Shown here: piece after piece, positions 29,020 to 39,588 of the stretch
How the letters are laid out: every line of letters starts with the position of its first letter
How positions within the stretch are numbered: position 1 is the stretch's first letter
Position numbers and translations under genes: made by a program
DNA from: Ehrlichia muris AS145
GTDB lineage: Bacteria; Pseudomonadota; Alphaproteobacteria; Rickettsiales; Anaplasmataceae
Reading direction: 5' to 3'
Assembly: GCF_000508225.1 (NCBI RefSeq)
Contig: NC_023063.1
Span: forward strand, 558,001 to 622,000
Length of the DNA stretch: 64,000 nucleotides
Notes under the pieces: model-generated
Seen by the model: the letters and a program-made list of their open reading frames with translations, nothing else
Database searches by the model: none
Told to the model about the DNA's origin: nothing

Positions 29020-30186
29020 GTGTATAAAAAGAAGCTATATGTATCTGCTGTATTCTCTCTAATATTATTTATGAATCAAGCAATAGCTGGTGATTTTGCA
29101 CTAAGTGGTAAATTAAATTTACAATACGGTTTTAATAGTGATGATTTTTTTAAAGTCTCATTTAGTGCAGTTCCTACTTTAAAGTATTCATATCATATTA
29201 ATGATTATTTTTCTGCTGGACCTTTCATAAAGTTAAGCGCAAACCTTGTAAACAATACTATAGATAATCCTGGTAATACAAAGAATTCTATATTAGATAT
29301 TAATAGCAATACGAAGGAAGCGTACATTTTTCTTAAAGCTACTAATGCTGGAAGTTTAACGATAGGACGAACAAGTCCTGTCTCTCAAAAAATGAAGCTT
29401 TCATCTTCAAATATATCAGTAGCTTCGGGTGGTGTTACTGGAAGTTGGTTACAATATTCTTCTTACAACTGCAATACAGAAAATACAGTTTTATGTGCAC
29501 CAAATTTGTATGTTGCTTGTCATGGGTCTTCTATTCCAGTTATTAGTTATTATTCTCCACAAATTAAAGGGGTAGAGTTGGGTTTAAGCTATATTCCAAA
29601 AGATAAGCCTAAAAATATTAATAGTACTAATGATAATACTTTAAAACTTTATCATATATATAACAATATTATTAGTATGGGAGTTAAGTATCAAAATCAG
29701 TTATTTTCTAACGTCGATTATTCTATATCTGGAGTCATTGAACATGCTAATACATTACCTTCAGGAGATAAGTATAATGATTTACTATCTTATACTGTCG
29801 GTTTTTCGTTTAAGTATAAGAATATCACATTTGTAGGATCATACGCTAATCTTGGTAATTCCGGCAAAAAAGAGATTTCAATAACTAAAGATAGTACAAT
29901 AAATACTTATAGAGTAAGTGATAGCAGGTTTTATGATCTGGGAATAAAAATTGAAAATGATAAGTTTGATGTCAGCTTTAGTTATTTTTACGGTGCTAAG
30001 GATGTTACAAGTAATTCTTCGACAAATTCTGAAACACATGCACTATCTGCATGTGCATTGGGTATAGAAAAAACATTAGCTGATACAATGACTGTCTACG
30101 CTGATATTGTTTTCTTTGATATTGAGCCACTTAGCATTAATAAATCTGGTTATGTTGGGTTAATAGGTACAAAACTAAGTTTTTAA
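29020..30186 (+). CDS. porin-like outer-membrane beta-barrel protein
   Basis: A 388-residue exported protein. The signal peptide is LYVSAVFSLILFMNQAIA with likely cleavage before GDFALSG. The mature part consists of alternating short strands typical of Gram-negative general porins and ends in Phe (GTKLSF), the signal recognised by the BAM machine. Two Cys pairs in a loop near 145-165 could form disulfides. The frame opens with TTG 29017 followed by GTG 29020; GTG is the likelier start. The gene stands alone with about 200 bases upstream. Confidence 0.8.
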   Translation: MYKKKLYVSAVFSLILFMNQAIAGDFALSGKLNLQYGFNSDDFFKVSFSAVPTLKYSYHINDYFSAGPFIKLSANLVNNTIDNPGNTKNSILDINSNTKEAYIFLKATNAGSLTIGRTSPVSQKMKLSSSNISVASGGVTGSWLQYSSYNCNTENTVLCAPNLYVACHGSSIPVISYYSPQIKGVELGLSYIPKDKPKNINSTNDNTLKLYHIYNNIISMGVKYQNQLFSNVDYSISGVIEHANTLPSGDKYNDLLSYTVGFSFKYKNITFVGSYANLGNSGKKEISITKDSTINTYRVSDSRFYDLGIKIENDKFDVSFSYFYGAKDVTSNSSTNSETHALSACALGIEKTLADTMTVYADIVFFDIEPLSINKSGYVGLIGTKLSF

Positions 30187-30533
30187 TAAAATTTAAAATA
30201 TTAATACATTTATTACTATAAGATATTAAGTGTTTATGGGTATATATCGAGTACAGTTTTTCAGTCTTATCAGATATCGATAAAACGTAAAAAATTATAC
30301 TTGATTTAAACCTAATGGATATAGTAAAGTGAGTAACTATTTCAAGTTAAATAATGATAACAAAATTTTGACATTAAGGTAATTAGTGATTACATTATAA
30401 ATGATTGTCATGTCACGGAGTCCATTAGGACATAAAATTTGAGAGTATTAGATGAAATTTTACCAGTTATTTTAACATATTATTCCTGAAATAACAGTCT
30501 ATTATATTATAAATTTGGTATTTTTTTAAGTTT
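30187..30533. other. intergenic region upstream of hemF
   Basis: About 350 bases with no gene. TTGACA occurs near 30370 with TATAAA about 21 bases later, too far apart for a normal promoter. Nothing else was recognised. Confidence 0.45.
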
Positions 30534-31388
30534 ATGGAAGAAAAGAAAAAAAGGACAGTTGTTTGGTTTAAAACATTACAAAATCAGCTCTTATCTAAAT
30601 TTATATCAATAGAAGAACAGTTCTCATCTTCTATCCCACAGATAGACCACAAAGACTGGAAAAGACCTGGAGGTGGAGGAGGACATTCTATAGTAATACA
30701 TGGTAAAGTATTTGAAAAAGCTGGAATAAATGTTTCAGAAGTATACGGAGATATGACAAAAACCAATGAGTTATTTAACGTTACAAATCCTTCTGAAACA
30801 TTGAATCTCCATATAGGAGAGAATAAAAAATTTTGGGCAAGTGGAATTTCTGTTGTTGCACACATGTGTTCTCCATTAATACCGGCTATACATATGAATA
30901 CTAGATTTATTCATATGTCAGACAAAAGTTGGTTTGGAGGTGGAGTAGATTTGACTCCTATATATGAAAATAAAGAAGATCAGGAGTTTTTTCATAATAA
31001 TTTACGTAAAATGTGTGATAAGTATAACAAACAATATTATGAAAAATTTAAACAACAATGTGACGATTATTTTTTTTTACATCATAGAAAAGAGCCACGT
31101 GGTATAGGTGGTATATTTTATGATGATATAAATTCAGGAAATTGGGAAGCTGATTTTGAATATACTCAAGCAGTAGGTAAATTTTTATTAGATATCTACC
31201 CAATCATCATAAAAAGAAATTTAAATAAATTATGGACTGCAGAAGAACGTGAATATCAATTATTTAAACGTGGAAGATATGTAGAATTTAATTTGATTTA
31301 TGATCGAGGCACAAGATTTGGGTTATTAACAAATGGCAATCCTGATGCAATCATGATGTCTATGCCTCCAGTAGTAAAATGGAAATAA
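30534..31388 (+). CDS. hemF: oxygen-dependent coproporphyrinogen III oxidase
   Basis: A 284-residue enzyme of heme synthesis that decarboxylates coproporphyrinogen III using oxygen. RPGGGGGHSIVI near the start, WFGGGVDLTP, RGIGGIFYDD and the C-terminal RYVEFNLIYDRGTRFGL are family signatures. Length is normal. It is convergent with miaA. Confidence 0.95.
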   Translation: MEEKKKRTVVWFKTLQNQLLSKFISIEEQFSSSIPQIDHKDWKRPGGGGGHSIVIHGKVFEKAGINVSEVYGDMTKTNELFNVTNPSETLNLHIGENKKFWASGISVVAHMCSPLIPAIHMNTRFIHMSDKSWFGGGVDLTPIYENKEDQEFFHNNLRKMCDKYNKQYYEKFKQQCDDYFFLHHRKEPRGIGGIFYDDINSGNWEADFEYTQAVGKFLLDIYPIIIKRNLNKLWTAEEREYQLFKRGRYVEFNLIYDRGTRFGLLTNGNPDAIMMSMPPVVKWK

Positions 31389-31573
31389 ATTTTTACTATA
31401 TGGTTATCTTGATAATTATTAAAAGAAATTCTACTTTTTTCTCAAAATTTTTTATTTTTTTCTATAGAAATAAATACATAAACATACAAGATGTGATTGA
31501 CTAAACAACAACAACAACATATGTTACATATCCACTTTTTTCACATAGCTTTTAAATTTTACATTAAATATAA

Positions 31574-32467
31574 CTAATTCTGCATAGATTCTAATAACTG
31601 ATCTTGAGATTCATAAAATGATGCATTTCGGAACTGATGCTTAAACCACGTGTATTGACGTTTAGCATAATGCCTAGTATTTTTTTGTGCTATTTCTATT
31701 GCTTGATCAATACTGACTTTATTTTGTAAATACTGAATTATTTCTGGAACACCATGTGCTTTCATTGCAGGAAAATGTACAGGTACATTCAATGATAATA
31801 AATTTTCTACTTCTTCTATTACAGATACGTTTATCATATCAATAAAGCGTTTGTTTATTTTTTTATACACCTCATCTCGTGGTGGCATGAGAACACAAAG
31901 TTGAAAATTTTTAAGTATAGGCTCACAACATGTATTCTTTTTCCATACAAATATGGAAGTACCTGTCTGTTCTATTACTTCATATGCTCTTAATAATTGA
32001 TGTGAATTATTTTGATGTAAACATTTTGCCATAGGATCTCTATCTATTAATAATGCATAAAACTCTTTATTTCCTAGAGCTTCAAATAGCTTTTTTGTTT
32101 TATATCTTATATTATCTTCTATCTTAGGAATTTGCGACAACCCATATATTATACTATTGATATACATTCCACTGCCTCCAGTTATAATTGGTAGCTTTTT
32201 TTCTTGCATAATAGATAATATTTCTTTTTTTAAATCTTCTATCCATAATCCTACAGAATATTGCTGTGTTACTGATACGTACCCGTATAACTTATGTTTT
32301 ACAGAATTATCGTTCAAGTTTGGTTGATCTGTAATTATAGGAATTTCTCGATATATTTGCTTTGAATCACAGTTTACAATAATTCCATTATTATCTTGCG
32401 CTATTTTCATAGATATCTTAGACTTACCTGATGCTGTAGGTCCAGTAATAATTAATATATTATTCAT
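31574..32467 (-). CDS. miaA: tRNA dimethylallyltransferase
   Basis: A 297-residue enzyme that adds a dimethylallyl group to A37 of tRNAs reading UNN codons. The P-loop GPTASGKS is at 9-16, with [11 protein letters not shown] and [10 protein letters not shown] further on. The C-terminal [14 protein letters not shown] motif is the tRNA-binding end. Confidence 0.95.
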   Translation of the reverse strand: MNNILIITGPTASGKSKISMKIAQDNNGIIVNCDSKQIYREIPIITDQPNLNDNSVKHKLYGYVSVTQQYSVGLWIEDLKKEILSIMQEKKLPIITGGSGMYINSIIYGLSQIPKIEDNIRYKTKKLFEALGNKEFYALLIDRDPMAKCLHQNNSHQLLRAYEVIEQTGTSIFVWKKNTCCEPILKNFQLCVLMPPRDEVYKKINKRFIDMINVSVIEEVENLLSLNVPVHFPAMKAHGVPEIIQYLQNKVSIDQAIEIAQKNTRHYAKRQYTWFKHQFRNASFYESQDQLLESMQN

Positions 32468-32582
32468 GTTGACTATGCATAATTAAGTTAATCGTAGTAG
32501 TATATAAATATACTAAAAGTGTAGCATATATAAAGAATTAGTTATTTTTACAATACATGATTATTAAGTTAGGTGCAAGTAA

Positions 32583-33047
32583 ATGGGTGATGAGATAAAT
32601 AAAGATTCAAAATTTACTAAGCAGTTTGCTGCTAATAGGAAAAGTCAAAGTGGAGGTTTTAGCGAAAAGTATAAAAATCCTAATGCTTTACCTAATAAAT
32701 CAGCAAAATTTCTTAATATACTACAAGATAAGAATAATAGCGAGAAAGAAGTTCCTTTTTCTGATTCAAAGAGCGTGTTAAGAAAAAGCAAATTAAATAA
32801 CAAAAATTTTGCAGAATCTACTAAAAAAAGTAGGTTAGATTGTCTGTTTCTTGTACGAGGAAAAGATAATGGAAGATCTGCTTGGCATTATGTATTAGTA
32901 GATAAGCACAAAAGAGAAATGTTTCTTGCTAAAAGTAGATCAGGTTCTATAGATGTTGCCTTATATGGGCAAATATTATATTCTGGTTGGGGAGAAAATC
33001 CTCCAGAGGATATCGTCAAAAAAATTGAAGATGAATTTGGCGTATAA
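32583..33047 (+). CDS. hypothetical protein with a conserved-looking C-terminal domain
   Basis: A 154-residue protein. The first 80 residues are Lys/Asn/Ser-rich and probably disordered. The last 65 form a compact domain with AWHYVLVDKHKREMFLAK, SIDVALYGQILYSGWGE and PPEDIVKK. This pattern (a Trp-Tyr start and a YG-x-I-L-x-SGWGE centre) seems familiar from uncharacterised bacterial proteins, but I cannot name a function. No signal peptide. It probably has its own promoter in the gap after the divergent miaA. Confidence 0.7.
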   Translation: MGDEINKDSKFTKQFAANRKSQSGGFSEKYKNPNALPNKSAKFLNILQDKNNSEKEVPFSDSKSVLRKSKLNNKNFAESTKKSRLDCLFLVRGKDNGRSAWHYVLVDKHKREMFLAKSRSGSIDVALYGQILYSGWGENPPEDIVKKIEDEFGV

Positions 33048-33143
33048 TTAGTTATATCTCTTTACTTTATCAATTATTTTGCTAAATTCGTGATAGATGC
33101 TCATTGAGATTTATGACTAAAAAAAAAGAAGGGCTTTATTCAA

Positions 33144-34361
33144 ATGCAAAAGGTAGCAGTTGTAGATTTTAAGAAAGTCGATAATAGTACTCTTATTACC
33201 TACATGGTAGAACGTAATATTTCAGTGATTTTAATAAATTTAGATAGCAACGGTAATAATTTTCAAAGTCAAGTTGAACATGTTTTAGTAAACAATGTAA
33301 ATTTAAATGATAATTTATCATGTCTTAAAGATGTAAAATGGATAATTAATATTAATTCTGAAAAATCAGAAGAGGATTACAATTTAATATATAATATATA
33401 TAGTAAAATATTACCTTACCTTAGTAATAATATTATTATATCAGCCACTTCAAATTTTTTCTTAGATGTTGTGAGCAAAATACCATGTAATATATCTTGC
33501 AAGTTCACAGTAGTATCCTTTTTTGATCATATTAATAAAATCAAATTGATAGAATGTGCCTACCATAATAAGCTTGAAGATAAAAACATTGAAATATTAA
33601 GCAATCGTTTTTCTAATTTAATTGTATGTAATAATACACCGGGACTTATATTAGACAGAATACTTTCATTTTGGTTAATAATTTCGTTAATAGGAGCTTA
33701 TAAATTCAGTATCAATGTAGAAGAAGCAGATTTTATTATAAGTAATCAATATATGGGAATACCACATGGAGCATTTAAACTATTAGATGAAATAGGATTA
33801 GACAATTTTATATCCACAATAAAACATTTAGTAAAACACTTACCAAGTGATGACCATTTATGTAAGTTATACGGTACCATACCTATAGTAATACTACAAA
33901 TGATTTCTGATGGATATACTGGCTCTATGAGCAAAATTGGTGGATTTTATCGTCTTTATGAATCACATTATGGCAATAGCAATCAGGTCATAGATTTACA
34001 TACTGGCTTATATAGACAATCATATGCTATCAATTACGAATTTCAAAATATTCAAAACTTATTTGATGTTCAAAATAAATATGGTCAATTTATGTGGTAT
34101 ATATGGTCTAATACTTTAATATATGTTTCATCTTTAATCCCAAAATTATCCTCTAATATATCGGTAATTGATAAAGCTATAAAATTAGCATACAATTGGA
34201 AGCATGGCCCATTTGAAATTATAGACCTACTTAATGACTCAATTGATAATAAGCTTTTTGATTCTGTTGGATATAACAATTTTCCACAGATTTTATCTAT
34301 TAAAAAAAGAATGTATAACAATAAAGGACAATGCCTCAGTATAAATGGGACTTACCTTTAA
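33144..34361 (+). CDS. degenerate 3-hydroxyacyl-CoA dehydrogenase-like protein
   Basis: A 405-residue protein with the layout of 3-hydroxyacyl-CoA dehydrogenase: an N-terminal dinucleotide-type domain, a TPGLILDRI linker and two C-terminal helical domains (EEADFIISNQYMGIPHGAFKLLDEIGLD near 193-220 and WKHGPFEIID near the end). The N-terminal strand VAVVDFKK lacks the GxGxxG loop. The position of the catalytic His in HFFNP of FadB is SFFDH (Ser125), so both cofactor loop and catalytic residue seem lost. It may be a non-catalytic relative or be decaying, although the frame is intact. It is followed by serS. Confidence 0.72.
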   Translation: MQKVAVVDFKKVDNSTLITYMVERNISVILINLDSNGNNFQSQVEHVLVNNVNLNDNLSCLKDVKWIININSEKSEEDYNLIYNIYSKILPYLSNNIIISATSNFFLDVVSKIPCNISCKFTVVSFFDHINKIKLIECAYHNKLEDKNIEILSNRFSNLIVCNNTPGLILDRILSFWLIISLIGAYKFSINVEEADFIISNQYMGIPHGAFKLLDEIGLDNFISTIKHLVKHLPSDDHLCKLYGTIPIVILQMISDGYTGSMSKIGGFYRLYESHYGNSNQVIDLHTGLYRQSYAINYEFQNIQNLFDVQNKYGQFMWYIWSNTLIYVSSLIPKLSSNISVIDKAIKLAYNWKHGPFEIIDLLNDSIDNKLFDSVGYNNFPQILSIKKRMYNNKGQCLSINGTYL

Positions 34362-34433
34362 CATAGAAATTTTTTGTGTTTTTTTAATATAACCAAGTAT
34401 AAGATAGAATATTATAGTAATTTATTGAACTTT

Positions 34434-35704
34434 ATGCATGATGTAGATTTTATAAAACGGAATCCGGAATTATTTGATAATGCAATGCAAGCTCGAAATT
34501 CTGAAAAAGTTGCTCAAAAAATTGTAGAACTGGATCTAAAAAAAAACATTTATTAACTCAATTATATTCTTTACAAAAAGAACGTAATCAAGTTACTCAG
34601 GAAATTGAAAAATTAAAAAGAGATAATATTAAGTGTAATACACAAATAGAATTGTCAAAAGATATAACAAAGAAAATCAATAATATTAACAATATGATAC
34701 GAGAAGATTCTCAATTAATTGATCTTCTCAATGTATTACCAAACATACCAGATGAGAGAGTACCTATTGGAAAAGATGAAAATAGTAATGTTGAACTTAG
34801 AAGATATGGAAACAAAACAAATTTTGATTTTCCAATAAAAACTCACTATGAATTAGGAGAAAATTTAAATCTAATGGATTTCAAACAAGCTGCAAAACTT
34901 TCTGGATCAAGGTTCGTAATACTTAAAAATCAGCTTGCACGCCTAGATCGTGCTTTAACTAATTTTATGTTAGATATTCACACCAAGGAATTTGGTTATT
35001 CAGAAATATCTCATCCAGTATTAGTATATGAATCTGCTATGTATGGAGTAGGACAATTGCCAAAATTTGCTAATGATTCTTTTAAAACAACAGAAAACTT
35101 TCGACTTATACCAACTAGTGAGGTAGTGCTTACCAATTTAGTATCAAATATGAGTATTAATGCATGTGATTTACCTCTCAGATTTACTGCTTGCTCTCCA
35201 TGTTTTAGGTCAGAAGCGGGAAGTGCTGGTAGAGATACAAGGGGTATGATGCGACAACATCAGTTTAACAAAGTAGAATTAGTTAGTATTACAACTGAAG
35301 AACAATCAGCATTAGAGTTGGAAAGGATGACACAAGTTGTTGAAGAAATTTTAAAACGATTGAAACTACCATATAGAGTAATGATATTGTGCACTGGAGA
35401 TATGGGTTTTTCAGCAAGTATAACGTATGATATTGAAGTGTGGATACCAAGTCAGAATCAATATAGAGAAATTTCTAGTTGCTCAAATTGTAAAGCCTTT
35501 CAAGCACGTAGAATAAATACCAAATATACTACTATAAGTAATAATATTAAGATTAGTAAATTTGTACATACATTAAATGGATCAGCTTTAGCAATAGGAA
35601 GAACCATTATTGCAATTTTAGAAAATTATCAAAACAGAGATGGTTCTATAACAATACCATATGTTTTGAGGAAATATATGGATCATCAGGAAGTTATAAA
35701 ATAA
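34434..35704 (+). CDS. serS: seryl-tRNA synthetase, frame broken at an A9 tract
   Basis: Two frames together make a complete class II seryl-tRNA synthetase. ATG 34434 gives [18 protein letters not shown] and runs to DLKKNIY-stop at 34556. A shift of -1 at the run of nine A (34538-34546) continues as [17 protein letters not shown], the coiled-coil arm, and joins the long downstream frame. Motif 2 ([12 protein letters not shown]) and motif 3 ([10 protein letters not shown]) are intact. The zero-frame codons AAA AAC preceded by A form A AAA AAC, a classical -1 slippery heptamer. Serine charging is essential, so either slippage by polymerase or ribosome rescues it, another serS exists, or the reading contains a base error. 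Confidence 0.88.
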
Positions 35705-37265
35705 GTATAGTGGATAAGATCTTGAAAAATGATGCAATTACAATCAATGTTATAGTTATTGTTATACATTTACAATATAATATTAATACAACGTATCATA
35801 ACTAATCTGAACGCAAGATGAGAGTTATTTATACAAGTGGTCCAGTAGAGGACAAAAGTAGTTTTATTGATGGGGATTTTTATATACATAAAAGTCAAGC
35901 CTTCTCTTTTTATCTTTTATCAAAATTTCTTTAACTACTATCACTCCTTCTACTGATATTTCGAGTAATGGGTAAGCCTTCAACAATTATTTAAAATTTT
36001 AATAGAATATGATGTAATGTCATCTTGTTTACTAGAAAATCCAAAAATCTTCCAGTAAAAGTAGATGTAATAAGTGTTATTGATTTTAGGAACATATAAA
36101 TAACACTATCACTTTGAAGAATATTCAAATATTGTTACTTGAAAAAAGAGGAATGGAAAGTACTATAATGAACTTAAAAATTCAGTAACGTACACCAAAA
36201 AATGAAGTGATAGAATACGTGGAATCAAGTTATACAAAGAGGTAGTTAGAAAATTAGATTTTGTTAGGAACAGTTGGAGTAATAATCATTGATAATATAC
36301 AATAACTAGAAAGATTATTAATTTAATTCGATCACAAAAGAAGAATTAAAAAATTTAATCCAAACGAGAAATTGAGTTTGGCTCTCAGGCAAAAGTAAAT
36401 CAAATGATGTTTTTATATTAGGTCACAATACTTCAAGAAGTTTATTCCATATAAGAAATGTTATAATACCTTTAAAAGATATATTTTATACTTCATATCA
36501 CTATTTTAATGAGGAGTGTCAAAATATCAAATTAATTACATGAAAAATAACAAAACACCATTAATAATTAGCATCTTTATAATAAAATAATACTAATTAA
36601 CATATAAACCAAATAATAATTTTAACAAGAGCTGGTTTTTAGTGTAAGAGTTTTTAACTTTATATTTAAAGATATTAGAATAAATATTTGAAAATATGCT
36701 TTAAATCATTACATAATCAAGCTGAGTAATTAAATCTGAGAAATTAAATTTGTAGATATAATACAAATATATTGCGAGATAGCTCTGTGTCAAAAAAAGA
36801 CGATCTCGTAATTTCATAATTCTAGGGCTTTTGAAGTGGTCGTAGCATATAAATGCTATTTCTGGACATTCTTAAATGTATAAAATGATAAAAATGCAAA
36901 GTTCTAGATATTTCTCTACTTTACTTTCTAGTATAGATATTTGTGAAATGATATCTGAGATTAGCAGAAAGTCAGCATTCATCATTGTTTCTTATATTTA
37001 AGGTTATAAAAAAATATTTTTACTACAAGTTTTAAGCTTATTAGTAACGTTTTTTCTATTACGTCAACAATTTCTGGATTTAGTAAATCTAATTACTTGT
37101 TTTTAGCAGCAAGAAAGTACTATCATATTTTATAAGTGTGATAAAGTATCAACACTTAAGTCATCCTCACTCTTAACTATAAAATTACCAAATAAATCAA
37201 AATAAATATTACTCAAATAATAATATTTATATATGCTATCAACGTGCTTCACAAAATTATCATAA
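35705..37265. other. 1.5-kb decayed region
   Basis: No intact gene. A plus-strand stretch near 36400-36530 reads DVFILGHNTSRSLFHIRN and IPLKDIFYTSYHYF across one frame, and a minus-strand stretch near 36750-36970 stays open for some 70 codons (with CPEIAFICYDHFKSP). Both look like remains of old genes that I cannot name. No tRNA or repeat was found. Confidence 0.5.
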
Positions 37266-38513
37266 TTATTTATTTAATTCTTCATCTTTTTTAGTAAGGA
37301 GCACACTTTCTTTATATACTATTTGAGTAATGCATACATCTGACCATACGTTAATTGCAGTTTCAAACATATCTATTATTGTATATATAGGTAATATAAC
37401 TCCCATAATACTTAAAGGGACTTTCATTGATATGAGATAACTCATAGCCATAAAATAACAGCCCATTGGAACTCCAGCATTGCCAATAGCTGCTCCAGTA
37501 GCTAAAAATATCCATAAAAACATTTCACCAATAGAAAATGTATATGCGTTCATTTCCGATACAAAAAATACTGTAATTAATATGAAAGCAGCACATGCAT
37601 TCATGTTAATAGTTGTACAAACTGGCAATATAAAAGATGATATTTTTTTTGAAACATTTAAGTGATCTTGTGTACAACGAAGAGTAGTTGGCAAAGTAGC
37701 TGTAGAAGATTTTGAAAAAAAAGCTATAGTTAAAGCTGGAAAAATACCACGAAATGTTTTTATTACAGAAATCTTTTTTAATCTTAGCAATAATGGCAAT
37801 ACTATGAATGCTTGTATAAAATTTGCTATTATGATACATAGTAAATACTTTAAAATACTTGATATATTATGTCCTGCTTTCAGATCGTATAATAATACAG
37901 TAATAAACGACCATAATGCTATAGGCATTAGCTTTAGTATAAGTTTCGCTATTTCTAGAAATGTATCAAAAAGAGCATCAAAAACTTTATGAAGCAATTT
38001 GCGCTTGTTCTTATCAGGTAATAATAGTAGTGCTCCTCCTATAAGGAATGCAAGTATAACACATCCTATTACATTATTATCTAAAAATACTTTAACAAAG
38101 TTATAAGGCAATATAGAGATTAAATATGACAAGTAATTTGGAGTATTAAACGCATTAGTATTTAACATATTATGTATAAGTTCTTGTTTTGATGGATCAA
38201 TGAATAAATATGTGATGAGGGCTATAGTAGCTGCAATAATTGTAGTAGATATTGTATAAAATATGGTTTTCTTTATTAAAGTTTTTATTTCTGCCAAATT
38301 TGCTAATCCAGAAATTGTTGATGTAATAGACAAAAACATTACTGGTAAGCTAATGAGCTTAAGTAAATTAATAAAAATATCCCCAAACACTTTAGCAAAT
38401 TCCACTATCCACAATTGATTCATATAATATGAAATTATAGCAATAATGATAGGAATTAAGATTTGAAAACCAAATTTATGAATCATAAAATACAAAAATA
38501 AAATATAATGCAC
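37266..38513 (-). CDS. dicarboxylate/amino acid:cation symporter
   Basis: A 415-residue inner-membrane transporter of the DAACS (SDF) family with about eight hydrophobic segments and two re-entrant loops. The Ser-rich re-entrant motif FSKSSTATLPTTLRC and the later NAGVPMGCYFMA and IDMFETAINVWSD motifs mark the family (GltP/DctA type). It would import glutamate, aspartate or C4-dicarboxylates with protons or sodium. Such carbon import suits an organism that lives on host amino acids and TCA intermediates. The tail ends in a charged segment. Confidence 0.9.
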   Translation of the reverse strand: MHYILFLYFMIHKFGFQILIPIIIAIISYYMNQLWIVEFAKVFGDIFINLLKLISLPVMFLSITSTISGLANLAEIKTLIKKTIFYTISTTIIAATIALITYLFIDPSKQELIHNMLNTNAFNTPNYLSYLISILPYNFVKVFLDNNVIGCVILAFLIGGALLLLPDKNKRKLLHKVFDALFDTFLEIAKLILKLMPIALWSFITVLLYDLKAGHNISSILKYLLCIIIANFIQAFIVLPLLLRLKKISVIKTFRGIFPALTIAFFSKSSTATLPTTLRCTQDHLNVSKKISSFILPVCTTINMNACAAFILITVFFVSEMNAYTFSIGEMFLWIFLATGAAIGNAGVPMGCYFMAMSYLISMKVPLSIMGVILPIYTIIDMFETAINVWSDVCITQIVYKESVLLTKKDEELNK

Positions 38514-38792
38514 ATATGCTAATACACATTAGTATCTGATAATAGATGTTTTTTTATAAAGTTTTCTATTCAATTAGTTATAAAAGTTAAAATTACACAA
38601 ATTTTCGTTCATAGATTAAAGATTCTACAAGAGTAATATTTGTAATAGGGCATTATATATATTTTAATTGTATATCATTACTATAAGTTTTATAAACATT
38701 TTTATAGTAATTAAGCAAATTTGATAGTATCACTGCTTTCATAGTAATGTTACTTATATATATTATATTTGTATATTTTTATGTAGAATTTT

Positions 38793-39482
38793 ATGAATCA
38801 TAGCCAAAGTAATAGTGATAGGTATATTGGAAGTAATAAATATTTTCAGGATGCATTAAATTGGTATTGTAGTCGTTATTTATTATGTGTAACTGAAAGG
38901 GCTTGGTTGTTTGTAATATCACTGTTTATGTCTTCCATATTGTTAATACTAATACTTGATATATTTTCATATTTTCCATTAAAAACGGATTTTTTCTTTA
39001 TCAAATATACCGATCATTACACTGATGAATTTTCTGTAATAAAAAAGCTAAGCACCAATAATAAAGATAGTGAAGAGGCAATACTATCACAATATCTTGT
39101 TGCACAATATGTTAAAAAGTACGAATCATATCTCCATAATGATTTAGAGAGTCAGTTTAATTTTATAAAAAATAATTCTTCAAGAAAAATATACTTAAAA
39201 TTTAAAGATATGATAGCTTCTAAGCATTATACTGATAATTCACAACATAAAGAAATATCCATTGAAACAATAATCCATAATGTAAAACTTTTATCAAAAG
39301 ATTTTACTTCTTTAAATAATGCTATTGTTACTTTTAAAACACAAGTTGCGATAAATGGAATAGCATCACATCTGCAGTCTAACAAAGTATTAGTTACTTT
39401 TTCTTTATCTAATATTAAAATGGCTGCATCAGGCGTTATGCCATTAGAATTCATTGTACATGATTATAAAAAACTAGATTAA
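38793..39482 (+). CDS. virB8: type IV secretion system protein VirB8
   Basis: A 229-residue bitopic inner-membrane protein. The N-terminal LNWYCSRYLLCVTERAW segment, one membrane span at about 38-58, and FPLKTDFFFI just after it are the VirB8 hallmarks. The remainder is the periplasmic NTF2-like domain, which forms part of the translocation pore assembly. No other vir gene is in the window, so this is probably the second VirB8 copy known in Ehrlichia and related genera rather than the one in the main vir cluster. Its last ten codons are repeated downstream in a 35-bp array. Confidence 0.9.
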   Translation: MNHSQSNSDRYIGSNKYFQDALNWYCSRYLLCVTERAWLFVISLFMSSILLILILDIFSYFPLKTDFFFIKYTDHYTDEFSVIKKLSTNNKDSEEAILSQYLVAQYVKKYESYLHNDLESQFNFIKNNSSRKIYLKFKDMIASKHYTDNSQHKEISIETIIHNVKLLSKDFTSLNNAIVTFKTQVAINGIASHLQSNKVLVTFSLSNIKMAASGVMPLEFIVHDYKKLD

Positions 39483-39588
39483 GATTCATTGTACATGATT
39501 ATAAAAAACTAGATTAAGATTCATTGTACATGATTATAAAAAACTAGATTAAGATTCATTGTACATGATTATAAAAAATTAGATTAAG
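39449..39588. repeat. 35-bp tandem repeat, four copies, over the virB8 stop codon
   Basis: Four head-to-tail copies begin at 39449, 39484, 39519 and 39554, each including the words ATTCATTGTACATG and AACTAGATTAAG. The first holds the final virB8 codons (IVHDYKKLD) and its TAA; the others repeat them after the stop. The fourth copy has one base change. The unit is not a multiple of three, so a contraction would leave the protein end unchanged. Confidence 0.95.

Noticed and set aside
36780-36860. Possible small structured RNA
   Set aside because: A short inverted word is present, but no signature of SRP RNA, tmRNA or RNase P RNA was found.
39449-39588. 35-bp repeats as a CRISPR array
   Set aside because: Units are contiguous with no spacers, contain the end of virB8, and there are no cas genes.
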